NCBI GenBank assembly: GCA_033557465.1
Contig: CM066032.1
Span: forward strand, 56,146,955 to 56,210,954
Source: Ichthyophis bannanicus
Taxonomy: Eukaryota > Chordata > Amphibia > Gymnophiona > Ichthyophiidae
Direction: 5' to 3'
Length of the DNA stretch: 64,000 bases
Numbering within the stretch: the first letter of the stretch is position 1; every line of letters begins with the position of its first letter. Below the pieces are notes generated by a model. The model worked only from the letters and a program-made list of their open reading frames with translations. It was not told where the DNA came from and made no database searches. Position numbers and translations under genes: made by a program. Below, piece by piece: positions 11,064 through 21,011 of this stretch.

Positions 11064-11066
11064 TAC

Positions 11067-12106
11067 AACCTGTCATTCCACACCCAGAGGTAGTGGTTGG
11101 AAAGTGTGAGATGAGTCTGGGTGCATGTGGTGGACAGGGATTGCCTGGAGATGTCACTATGTGCAACCTGTCATTCCAGACCCAGAGGTGGTGGTTGGAA
11201 AGTGTGAGATGAGTCTGGGTGCATGTGGTGGACAGGGATGGCCTGGAGATGTCACTATGTGCAACCTGTCATTCCAGACCCAGAGGTGGTGGTTGGAAAG
11301 TGTGAGATGAGTCTGGGTGCATGTGGTGGACAGGGATTGCCTGGAGATGTCACTATGTGTAACCTGTCATTCCAGACCCAGAGGTGGTGGTTGGAAAGTG
11401 TGAGATGAATCTGGGTGCATGTGGTGGACAGGGATTGCCTGGAGATGTCACTGTGTGCAACCTGTCATTCCAGACCCAGAGGTGGTGGCTGGAAAGTGTG
11501 AGATGAGTCTGGGTGCATGTGGTGGACAGGGATTGCCTGGAGATATCACTGTGTGCAACCTGTCATTCCAGACCCAGAGGTGGTGGCTGGAAAGTGTGAG
11601 ATGAGTCTGGGTGCATGTGGTGGACAGGGATTGCCTGGAGATGTCACTGTGTGCAACCTGTCATTCCAGACCCAGAGGTGGTGGTTGGAAAGTGTGAGAT
11701 GAGTCTGGGTGCATGTGGTGGACAGGGATTGCCTGGAGATATCACTGTGTGCAACCTGTCATTCCAGACCCAGAGGTGGTGGCTGGAAAGTGTGAGATGA
11801 GTCTGGGTGCATGTGGTGGACAGGGATTGCCTGGAGATGTCATTGTGTGCAATCTGTCATTCCACACCCAGAGGTAGTGGTTGGAAAGTATGAGATGAGT
11901 CTAGGTGCATGTGGTGGACAGGGATTGCCTGGAGATGTCACTGTGTGCAACCTGTCATTCCAGACCCAGAGGTGGTGGTTGGAAAGTGTGAGATGAGTCT
12001 GGGTGCATGTGGTGGACAGGGATTGCCTGGAGATGTCATTGTGTGCAATCTGTCATTCCACACCCAGAGGTAGTGGTTGGAAAGTATGATATGAGTCTAG
12101 GTGCAT
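11067..12106. repeat. 98-bp minisatellite, array 3 (about 10.6 units)
   Basis: Continuation of array 2 beyond the Penelope-like insertion. Units start near 11125, 11223, 11321, 11419, 11517, 11615, 11713, 11811, 11909 and 12007. Most units here carry GAGGTGGTGG where array 1 carries GAGGTAGTGG. Because 98 is not a multiple of three, overlapping 61-codon frames recur in each unit; these are not genes. Confidence 0.95.
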
Positions 12107-12199
12107 TTTTAAACATTGTTGCCTGTTATCTAAACTATGTTCTGTTATGTGGCAAATGTGAATGATGAAGCCTTTTGATTTGCCATCTGACAAATCTTT

Positions 12200-12603
12200 T
12201 AATAGCTGTAAAACTAGAGGGCATAACATGAAGCTGCAAGGGGGTAAATTGAAAGGTAATGTCATGAAATACTTTTTCATTGAAAGGGTGGTGGATGCTT
12301 GAAAAGCCCTCCCGATGGAAGTGGTGGAGACAAATACAGTGACAGAAATCAAACGGCATGGGACAGACACAGACACAGTGGATCCCTCTATAACAGGATA
12401 AAATCAAAATAAACTTAACTATCTAATTTCTCAACAAACAGGGGTGCCTTATACGGTGCGATGGGTTCATCCTTAAACAAAGACATGGGTAGGGGTGACC
12501 TGCACGGAGCGGCAGGTGCACCTACTCTTGCCACCTTGCTGGGCAGACTAGATGGGCCATATTGGTCTTTATCTGCCGTCATTTACTATGTTACTATGTT
12601 TCC
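12200..12603 (+). mobile_element. CR1-B LINE 3' end
   Basis: A second CR1 family: GCTGTAAAACTAGAGGGCAT, then GGTAATGTCATGAAATAC, the AAGGGTGGTGGATGC block, and a 3' UTR ending in TCTTTATCTGCCGTCATTTACTATGTTACTATG. Only the extreme RT C-terminus plus 3' UTR survive. The same family occurs at 18004/27372, 25665 and 56402/59646. Confidence 0.85.
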
Positions 12604-13107
12604 GCAAGGAACACAATGCATGACATGATCACATCAGTCACAGGGAGGCATCTGAAAGTTAGCATTATTACTGCTGTGATATGTAAAGGGATAATCACAC
12701 ATCACACCAGGAACAAATAGTAAACATATGCCTGTACAGTGTATCTGTAGAATGCTAAGCGCACTGCACACACACTGCAATATACTACATATGTGCACCT
12801 GGTACCATTGCCTCTGCTGTTCGAACAATGGAAAGAAAAAAGATAAATGCAATGTGCAACACTCCCACTTCTATCACACGTGTGCACTCAACATCAGAGT
12901 TGGGAATGTCAGCGACACTATGGTGTCCAATTAATACCTGCTGAAATCCAGAGGGCTATATAAATGGTAAATCATAGACATGGGGTATATGCATGCATGC
13001 AAGATAGGTTTAGAGCAATTTATTTAGGGATACGAGGGAACATCACACATGTAAAATGTTGTCCGGTGACCTAAATTCATGCAGGGCAATTGACACAACA
13101 GCACCAG
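12604..13107. other. Unassigned spacer
   Basis: No gene or named repeat recognised; short CA-rich stretches only. It could be unique flanking sequence in which the neighbouring elements sit. Confidence 0.4.
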
Positions 13108-13670
13108 TACATTTATTTATTATTTGTGTACAATTTGTATCCCGCTGCTTCCAGCGATCAGCAGCGGTTGCTATACATGGAAAGGTTGGTTGTACAGGCC
13201 AGTGATTAGGGGTATGTACAGTGCGATTAGGGAGGGGGGTAGCACACAGCAAGCAGGATTACAGATTTACAGTTGATTGATGTTAGATTTTACACAAAGT
13301 ACAAAATATACATATTTACACAAGCCTGACTATTAAGACTTCACATAGGATCGTTATATACATTGTGCACATGCCTGAAAGCATCTCAAGGGGTTGAAAT
13401 GTGATTGAAAGAGGTGCGTTTTAAGTTTTTTTCTGAAGTCTTTTAGATCACAGATTGCACGCAGTTCACTTGGCAACCGGTTCCAGAGTGTTGCAGCTAT
13501 AAATGAGAAAGCCCTGTTACTGGTGCAGGCATTAACCTTTCTGAAGCACTTCGGGAGAGGGAGGGTGTTGAGGTTTGCTGTTCTTCTGCTTCTGTTGTTG
13601 GGTAGGTTGGATAGTAGGCTATTGAGATGTGAGGGCATCAGAGATTTATTTTTGTGGAACATATGCAGGT
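13108..13670 (-). mobile_element. L2 3' fragment with RT C-terminus
   Basis: Plus strand starts with TTTATTTATT and the L2 3' UTR (CCCGCTGCTTCCAGCGATCAGCAGCGG). The minus-strand frame, from 13354 upward, encodes RRTANLNTLPLPKCFRK, NRAFSFIAATLWNRLPSELRAI and FRKKLKTHLFQSHF, the last RT block of L2. No stop interrupts this short piece, but everything upstream is lost. Confidence 0.85.
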
Positions 13671-13905
13671 ATATGATATAAACTGCATACCTCTGATGCC
13701 TCTGTGTATAATGCACCAGTCCCAAATCACTGTCATGTTGTCTTGTATATGGAGCTGTACCACAGTTGGCTGCATGTAGAACCTCTTGGCACCAGGGCCG
13801 GATTTAGCTATACGCCATGTACGCCATGGCGTAGGGCCCACAGCTGCAAAGGGCCCACAAAAATTGAAGTAGTTAGGCTTTTTTTTTAATAAAATAAAAA
13901 AAAAC

Positions 13906-14289
13906 CTGCTGGCTGCCGCCGCGGGGCCCCCTCTGCTGCCGCGGCAGCATGGACTGACCCGCGGGGGCCCCCTCTGTAAGCTCGGTCCCTCCCTCCGTGC
14001 CTCCGTGTCTCCCTCCGAGCAGGCTGTTAGAGACGCGAAGGCAGACTGTCTCCTTCTGCCTTCCCGTCTCTGTTAAGCCCGCAGGGCTGATGGGAAATTT
14101 CCCATCAGCCCCTGCGGGCTTAACAGAGACGCGAAGGAGACAGTCTGCCTTCGCGTCTCTAACAGCCTGCACGGAGGGAGACACGGAGGCACGGAGGGAG
14201 GGACCGAGCTTACAGAGGGGGCCCCCGCGGGTCAGTCCATGCTGCCGCGGCAGCAGAGGGGGCCCCGCGGCGGCAGCCAGCAGGGTTTT
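13906..14289. repeat. ~380-bp GC-rich near-perfect palindrome
   Basis: Two arms of about 190 bp meet with no spacer at GATGGGAAATTTCCCATC (centre 14097/14098). Left-arm landmarks CTGCTGGCTGCCGCCGCGG, GCTGCCGCGGCAGCATGG and GAGACGCGAAGG all recur inverted in the right arm. Transcribed, it would form one very long hairpin. Confidence 0.9.
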
Positions 14290-14309
14290 TTTTTAAAAGT
14301 AGATGTGAC

Positions 14310-15420
14310 TTTAGGCCGGGGGGGGGGGGGGGAGGGGGTAGGACTGGTAATTGGGGGGGCTGGGACTGGGGCTGGAAATGGGTTGGGACTGGGACTGGAA
14401 ATGGGCTGGGACTGGGACTGGAAATGGGTTGGGGGGATTAAGGCTGGAGGTGGGCTGATGAGGAGGACTGGTAATGGGCTGTGGGCTGTTGGGGGGGGGG
14501 GTTAGAACTGGTAATGGGCTTTGGGGGGGTTAAGACTGGTAATGGGCTGTGGGCTCATGGCGGATGTCTGGTAATGGGATATGGGGGGGGGCTAGGACTG
14601 GAAATGGGCTGGGGGGGGTTAAGACTGGAGGTGGGCTGATGGGGTTAGGACTGGTAATGGGCTGTTGGGGGGGGTATAGAACTGGTAAAGCGTTTTGGGG
14701 GGTTTAGACTGGTAATGGGCTGTGGGTTGATGGGGGCTGTCTGGTAATGGGCTATGGGGGGGGCTAGGACTGGAAATGGGCTGGGGGGGGTTAAGACTGG
14801 AGGTGGGCTGATGGGGTTAGGACTGGTAATGGGCTGTTGGGGGGGGGTTTAGAACTGGTAATGGGTTTTGGGGGGTTTAGACTGGTAATGGGCTGTGGGC
14901 TGATGGGGGCTGTCTGGTAATGGGCTATGGGGGGGCTAGGACTGGAAATGGGCTGGGGGGTTAAGACTGGAGGTGGGCTGATGGGGTTAGGACTGATAAT
15001 GGGCTGTTGGGGGGGTTTAGAACTGGTAATGGGCTTTGGGGGGGGTTAAGACTGGTAATGGGCTGTGGGCTGATGGGGGCTGTCTGGTAATGGGCTATGG
15101 GGGGGGGTTAGGACTGGAAATGGGCTGGGGGGGGTTAAGACTGGAGGTGGGCTGATGGGGTTAGGACTGGTAATGGGCTGTGGGCTGATGGGCTGATGGG
15201 GGGGGTTAGGACTGGCAATGGGCTATGGGGGGCTGACTGGAAATGGGTTGATGGGGTTAGGACTGGAAGTGGGCTGATGGGGGGTTAGGACTGGTAATGG
15301 GTTATAGGGGGGGCTTAAACTGAAAATGGGGTGATGGGGGGTTAGGACTGGTATTGGGTTGGGGGGTTGCTAGGACTGGAAATGGGCTGATGGGTGGCTA
15401 GGACTGGAAATGGGCTGATG
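14310..15420. repeat. G-rich minisatellite with ~172-bp higher-order period
   Basis: Built from short units of the type ACTGGTAATGGGCTG separated by runs of 5-12 G. Larger blocks containing GTCTGGTAATGGGCTATGGGG recur near 14568, 14738, 14908 and 15085, that is every ~170-175 bp. Many closely spaced G-runs give strong quadruplex potential on the plus strand. The 156-codon minus-strand frame at 15342-15812 is a composition artefact. Confidence 0.85.
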
Positions 15421-16669
15421 CAGGGACTAGAAGGGAATGGATGCTGGGTGAGGCTGGAACTAGAAGGGAGCTGATGTTGGGGGAGGATTAGAATGGGATG
15501 GGGTTGGAAGAGTAAAATGGAGAAGGGAAAAATATTTTGTGTGGGAGGGATAAAAAAATCTACAATTGGCCGGGTATTGGGAGAGTAAGTGGGGATTGAG
15601 GATGGAGGGGTAAAATTTGACTGGATGAAATAGGAATGAGGAAAGAGCAAAAGGAGAAAGATTAGTATGTTAAAGCAGATGTAGAGAGAGAATGGAAAAA
15701 AACTAGAAGAGAGAAGAAAGGACAAATGGACAGCAGACGATGGAGAGTTAGCAGAAGACATGAAGAATCCAGAAGAAAGTGGCTGGAGCAATTGCAGCTG
15801 AAAAAAATGCACAAAAGGTAGAAAAATATCTCTTTATTTTGAATTTATTAATTGGAATATGTCAGCTCTGGTAAATGTGCATCATTAACGTCTGCGCTTT
15901 GTTTAGTACAAGAGCAAATTAATGTATAGTTTTATTTCTACAGTGTTGTACATTCCAAGTTTGGCTTTTGGGATTCCCAGTTTAATTATTGTCTTCCTGT
16001 TTCTAAAATGTGATTACTTGTTTGGTGATGGTCTATGTTCTGCATGTGTAACTGAGCTGAGGTGTTCTGTTTATATAATTCCTATTTGACATTGCCACTT
16101 GTTCTCTTTCCCCAGTAGGTCATGTATTGTTGTTCTCTGAAATGTATTGGTTTAATATTTGCAGTGTTGCCTTTTGATTAGTAGAGTATGGTGCTTTGTG
16201 AGTCCTGGTAGTGCTGTTAGGATACGGCGGGTTTGCTATGGGTTCTAAATGGGCAGTGTTTGTAGTAGTTCCTAATGTGTCTGGCAGTTGGCACTGGATT
16301 ATAGTAATGTAGAAATCTTTTAGTCTTTCTTTATCCATACACTCATTAAGAGGCACGTTTACTAAAAGTTAGTATATGGTAACATTATGCAAATATTTAT
16401 GCAAATGAGGCCCCTTATGCAAATGAGGCCCACACCCCCCTTGGGCCGCCCCTGCTGGGGCCCACAATTTTTGTTGGAATAGGGCCTCACTCAAGGTAAA
16501 TCCGGCCCTGCTTGGCACAATTAGGTACCTCACCAGAACAGCCTGCCAAACAGATTCTGTATGGTAGCAAACACAGCAGATACACATATGTTAGGTTGTA
16601 GACCTGAAACACACAGGATAGTATGCACATATGTACACATATGCATTTCCTCACATACACATTACTTAC

Positions 16670-17022
16670 ATGAGAAGAGCTGCTCGATTAGATGTTGCCG
16701 GATTGCTGTGCCCACATGTGTGTTTCCACGGTCACGTACAGGAAGGGACACAGGGTCATCTTCAAGATCCGGATTAATGTTGACTGGGATATTGTGCCTG
16801 ACAGCAATGTTGTGCAGGATGCAGCAGGCCAAAATTATCTGTGCCACAGTCATGGGTTGGTATTGTAAAGCCCCACCGGCCTTATCCAGACACCCGTAGC
16901 GACTCTTCAACACGGCAAAGGTGTGCTCGATGACGGAACGGGTGGAGGCATGGGTCTCATTGAACCTCATCACTGCAGGAGACCGTGGAAAATGCACAGG
17001 GGTCAGCAACCAGGCCCGACAC
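16670..17022 (-). CDS. HARBI1-like PIF/Harbinger transposase, terminal catalytic exon
   Basis: The exon encodes CRAWLLTPVHFPRSPAVMRF, then NETHASTRSVIEHTFAVLKS, RYGCLDKAGGALQYQP, VAQIILACCILHNIAV and a short C-terminal tail. RSVIEHTF..LK is the region of the last catalytic glutamate of the DDE nuclease fold in PIF/Harbinger transposases and the vertebrate host gene HARBI1. On the minus strand the exon is preceded by a pyrimidine-rich TTTCTTTCTGCAG acceptor and followed by a GTAAGT donor (16669-16664), with the frame open throughout. This makes it an internal coding exon; the other exons are not recognised in the window. Whether it is a live transposon, a domesticated gene or a remnant cannot be decided here. 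Confidence 0.75.
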
Positions 17023-18003
17023 CTGCAGAAAGAAAATGTGACAGTTCACCAAGTAACATATGTGCGCGCACACAATGTCTGGATGTACATGCCTGTACAT
17101 CGCTACTGCATCCTGCCTTTCCCTTTCACACACACAGATAATCTTGTTATAACATCAAGCAGATACAATATTCAATGAACACACAGCAGCTTTTGGTGGC
17201 ATGTGTCCCCTAGCCACAAGATTTCAGACTAATGAGAAACACATCAATGATCGTTTGTCAATATGCTAGCACAAGAATCCATGCCCACGTCATACACATT
17301 TAAAACCTGCCATATCAAAAATGCATTGCCACCAGTTATAGAGGACCAAACTCCACCTAGCAAAACACATCACTGCAAATATTACAGCTGCACATCTCTG
17401 AAAACAACACCACATCACCTACTGGTGAAAGAGAACAAGTACCACAGACTATCTCAGCTGTGTTAAACATGCTAATCATAGTGCATCAGCAAACCATTAA
17501 CCAGGGATTAAAATGTACAAATTGAAAGACAACAATTAAACCAGTTACTCAAAAAAAATTGAAATGTTAAACAACACTTGGATGAGAAGAATGTTAGGTA
17601 AGTGATTTGGGCAGTAAATAAAATGCAAAGAATTGAACGGTGCACATATATCAAACCAATCAATTTGAAATTGATTGACAGAATATACTGCTCTGAAAAA
17701 GTGACCACATCGGTATTTGTGAAGCATATATCAAACCAGACAAGGTGGAGCCAAGCAACGTTCAGACAACAGGTATGCTCTACAATGCTCTACCCTTTGT
17801 GGTTTGGAAATGCGAGCATTCATGTGAACTGATCCAGCTACCTTCATCTCCTGTCAGCATGTCTTCTGCTAGTTCACCAGAGTCTGCTGTCTGTTTGTCC
17901 TGCCCTCTCAGCTCTAGATGCCTGCCATTCTCCCTCTACATCTGCTACAACATACTGAACCATCCCCTTTGGTCTCTGCCGTACAGCTTCCTGTAATCCC
18001 TGT
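17023..18003. other. Unassigned; possibly intron or element sequence beside the Harbinger exon
   Basis: No family recognised. If the exon at 16670-17022 is real, the earlier exon or exons with the first catalytic aspartates should lie on this side (minus-strand upstream). I could not find them by reading. Confidence 0.4.
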
Positions 18004-18088
18004 GTTGCCCACTCAGAAAGAAAAGAGCAATACCAGAGATGTAAGGAAGTGAAAAAGACAGGGGGTAAACTGAAAGACAATGTCAGGA

Positions 18089-18450
18089 AAGCGTAGTTAC
18101 TCACCTGTAACAGATGTTCTCCAGGGACAGCAGGAATCAGTCCTCACATATGGGTGACGTCGGTGCTGATGGAGCCCCCATGCAGAGCAAATCCTCAGCT
18201 TTCTAAGAAAGCTTTTGGGAATTGCATCATGCATGCGCGGTCCCCTTCCCGCCCAAGTGTGCCATCTTACTCAGTCAAATGACATAGCTAAAAAGACAGC
18301 AAAATGAACAAAATATAATAATAGGACTGCAACTCCAGGGGAGGAGGGAGGGTTGTGAGGACTAATTCCTGCTGTCCCTGGAGAACACTTGCTACAGGTG
18401 AGTAACTACGCTTTCTCCAGGAACAAGCAGGAAGTCAGTCCTCACATTTG
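18089..18450. repeat. DIRS-1 left inverted terminal repeat plus internal complementary region
   Basis: 18089-18145 (GCGTAGTTACTCACCTGTAAC..TTCTCCAGGGACAGCAGG) reappears inverted at 18360-18411. It is followed directly by TTTCTCCAGGAACAAGCAGG (18411 on), the inverted form of the right end. This joined copy of both ends is the DIRS internal complementary region, which is thought to template the end junction of a circular intermediate. Confidence 0.9.
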
Positions 18451-18649
18451 GGACTCCCTAGCTATAGGCTACCAGAACCCATAGCTGAAAACAGGCTCCC
18501 TCTAGAAGAGCCGCAGAAGCCATAATAGGAGTTCAACTGAGAACGCAACACTCCGGTAGCCTGACACCAAAGGGTCGGAGGATAGGAGTTGCCTAGATCT
18601 CAAACAGGTTACGGAGTACTGCCTGGCCAAAACCACTGTCCCATTGGGA

Positions 18650-19615
18650 CTCCCTATCCAGGCATTAATGGGCCGCAAAGATCTGACCCGAAGACCAGGT
18701 GGCGGCCTGGCAGATGAACAGAGTGGAAGTGAGCCACTGATGCCGCCTTAGCCCTGACCCGGTGGGCCGTGACTCGACCCTGCAAAGGAAGATCAGCGGC
18801 CCTGTATGCCCAGGCAATACAGTCTGCCACCCAAGTGGATAAGGTACGCTTGGAGACAGGCATCCCCAGCTTACTGGGGTCATAGGAGACGAAGAGCTGA
18901 GAAGCTCTTCTATGTCACCGCGTACGCTCCATGTAGAAGGCCAGAGCCCTCTTACAGTCCAGGGTATGCAGAACTGCTTCTGCCCGACTGGCATGCAGTC
19001 TGGGAAAGAAGGTCGGAAGTACCAACTCCTGGTTGAGGTGGAACGAAGAGACCACTTTCGGAAGGAACTTTGGGTGAGTGCAAAGCACTACCCTATTCCT
19101 ATAGAACCGTGTGTACGATCTATCGGAAACCAGAGCCTGCAGCTCACTCACTTGTCTGGCCGATGTGAGTGCCACCAAGAAAAGCACTTTCCAAGAGAGG
19201 AAGCGGAGATGGCAGGTAGCCATCGGCTCAAAAGGTGGGCGAGTAAGCTGCTCTAAGACCACATTCAAATCCCACTCAGTCGCCAGAGGGTGAACCGGGG
19301 GCTTCAGCAGAAGCAAACCTCTCAGGAACCTGGACATCAAAGGGGTGCAGAAAGAGATTGTCCCTCCACTGAAGAGTGGTGTGCTGATAAAGCACTAAGG
19401 TGGACTCGGACAGAGTTTGACTTGAGGGCTAAAACTGAGAGTTGAAGCAGGTACTGCAGCACCACTGACACTGGGCAAGAGAAAGAGTTTTCACCCTGCT
19501 TATTACACCACACCTCAAACCTATGCCACTTAAACGCATTGGTTTTTCTAGTCGATTGCCTTCTTGAGGCTAGCATTACCTTTTCTACATTTTTTAGGAA
19601 GGAGAAGTTGTGCAA
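18650..19615 (-). pseudogene. DIRS-1 tyrosine recombinase
   Basis: N-terminal core-binding part at 19615-19340 (RRQSTRKTNAFKWHRFEVWC, LSVLALKSNSVRVHLSALSAH). Catalytic part at 19340-18915 (FLVALTSARQVSELQAL, carrying the first catalytic Arg). At 18740-18700, TAHRVRAKAASVAH carries the His-x-x-Arg pair. At the end, WSSGQIFAAH is followed by a TAA codon where the nucleophilic tyrosine is expected, then CLDRE. Several frameshifts occur (near 18915 and 19340). The enzyme normally integrates circular DIRS cDNA; this copy cannot. Confidence 0.85.
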
Positions 19616-20362
19616 GGACTACTTTTTCAGCAGCCATGCCATCAGATTGAGAGGCCTGAGGTTGGGATGCAGGAGAGTGCCCCCTTCCTGCGACAGGAGG
19701 TTGGGATGCAATCTCAGAGGAAATGGGGCCTCCGCCGCCAGTTGAAGCAGTAGCGGAAACCATGGCTGTCTTGGTCATCTGGGTCCTACCAGAATGACCG
19801 AGGCTTTGTCCTGAAAGATCTTGAACAGAGTCCTGGCCACCAGAGGTGTGGGAGGAAACTCATACAGGAGACCCACAGACCATGATATTAGGAAAGCATC
19901 TGCAGCTACCCTGCATGGGTGTGGCTGTCTGGAGCAGAAGCGGGGCAACTGGTGATTCTGTGGGCTCACAAACAGATCTATGGAGGGCCGCCCCCAGCAC
20001 TGAAACAGCTGCTGGGCTATGTTTGGATCCAGTTGCCATTTGTGCAGCTGGAGAATTCTGCTGAGCTTGGCGGCTAAGAAGTTATGACCTGGCAAGTAAA
20101 CTGCTTTGAGATGCATACCTTGCTTTATTTGTATTTATTTATTTATTTATTTGTGTGCTTTTCTATACCGCCCCTTCCAGAGATCAGGGGCGGTTTACAG
20201 AGAACAAGTTAAAACCATTGAACAATGAATTACATAGAACATTTTGGCACAAAAAATAACTATGATACATGGAACATGTTGAACTATTTAGCAATTTAAC
20301 TATTTACAGAAAACTAATTTACAACAGTTGTTTACTATTTACAGAGAGCTATTTAAAAGCAG

Positions 20363-20665
20363 TCAGTACTAGAGGAGATCAAACCTAAGCTTTCTTTAGA
20401 AGCTCAGATGACAAGACTTCGACTTTCATACTTTGGACACATCATGCGAAGAGAGAGATCATTAGAGAAAGACATTATGCTTGGCAAGATAGAAGGTCAA
20501 CGCAAAAGAGGAAGGCCAGCAATGAGATGGATCGATACAATAACAGCAGCTACAGGTACCAGTCTGTCAACAATGAGCCGCCTGACTGAAGACCAAACAC
20601 AATTTAGGAAGCTATCCAGAGGGTCGCCATGAGTCGACTCCGACTCGACGGCACTTAACAACAAC
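20363..20665 (+). mobile_element. RTE/BovB-like LINE 3' fragment
   Basis: Encodes LEEIKPKLSLEAQMTRLRLS, then YFGHIMRRERSLEKDIMLGK and IEGQRKRGRPAMRWIDTI, the C-terminal signature of BovB/RTE-clade LINE proteins. The 3' end has GTCGCCATGAGTCGACTCC and (ACA) repeats. ATTTAAAAGCAG at 20351-20362 and 20666-20677 is a perfect 12-bp target duplication. A young-looking 5'-truncated insertion in the L2-b 3' UTR. Confidence 0.9.
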
Positions 20666-20696
20666 ATTTAAAAGCAGCATTGATGAGTTGATTATC

Positions 20697-20957
20697 ATAT
20701 TTATTTATTTATATTCTCTTATATACTGCATCAGTGTGATTTACATTGAACAGGGCATTATAACTTGGAGATAACTATTTTACAGGGAACATGGGCTATG
20801 GAGGGTTAAGTGGCTTGCCCAAGACCACAAGGAGCACCTGTGGGACTAGAAACCCCAGTCCTTCTGGCCCAAGGTCGCTGTCCTCTAGTGGGATTTGAAC
20901 CCCTGACCTTAAGTACCTTGCCCCAACCACTAGGCCCCTCCTCCACTCCGTATAGTA
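20697..20957 (-). repeat. tRNA-derived SINE with L2-like tail
   Basis: Minus strand: head GGAGGGGCCTAGTGGTTGGG (A-box-like) and GGGGTTCAAATCC (B-box), the shared core with GGCTTGCCC.., and a 3' tail with TTTACATTGAAC and TATATAAGAGAATATAAATA that matches the L2 3' ends of this window. Inserted in the 3' UTR of L2-b. Confidence 0.9.
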
Positions 20958-21011
20958 AGACAATGTACACTGTTATCAATGAAGATATGGAATGGGGTGT
21001 GATACTTTGAA

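Larger units (their letters stand above)
9962..11066 (-). mobile_element. Penelope-like element (PLE), 5'-truncated, inserted in the satellite
   Basis: The insertion interrupts one 98-bp unit; CAACCT is present on both sides (9958-9963 region and 11067-11072 region) as a probable target duplication. On the minus strand it contains the GIY-YIG endonuclease C-terminus (11063-10788), a ~390-bp 3' region with GCGCATGCG, and a full hammerhead ribozyme fold (10391-10329). The reverse transcriptase is missing through 5' truncation. Confidence 0.85.
13793..16510. mobile_element. Non-autonomous hAT DNA transposon, 2.7 kb
   Basis: Termini are a perfect 14-bp inverted repeat (CAGGGCCGGATTTA at the left, its complement at the right). 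CTTGGCAC at 13785-13792 and 16511-16518 is a perfect 8-bp target duplication, the hAT signature. The subterminal TAGGGCCCACA motifs are also inverted between ends. No transposase frame is visible. The interior holds a large palindrome, a G-rich minisatellite and about 900 bp of AT-rich sequence. It would need a transposase supplied in trans. Confidence 0.9.

Noticed and set aside
7808..12106. Repeated 61-codon frames in the 98-bp arrays, and the regular spacing as a CRISPR-like array
   Set aside because: The unit is one continuous 98-bp tandem repeat with no unique spacers. The frames are a by-product of a repeat not divisible by three.
15342..15812. 156-codon minus-strand open frame
   Set aside because: Low-complexity Pro/Ser/Phe composition, mirrors the G-rich minisatellite; no motifs.
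20810..20957. tRNA gene candidates at SINE heads (also 2000-2058, 22337-22400, 24899-24970)
   Set aside because: A and B boxes are present but the cloverleaf is not, and each continues into SINE core and LINE-like tail.
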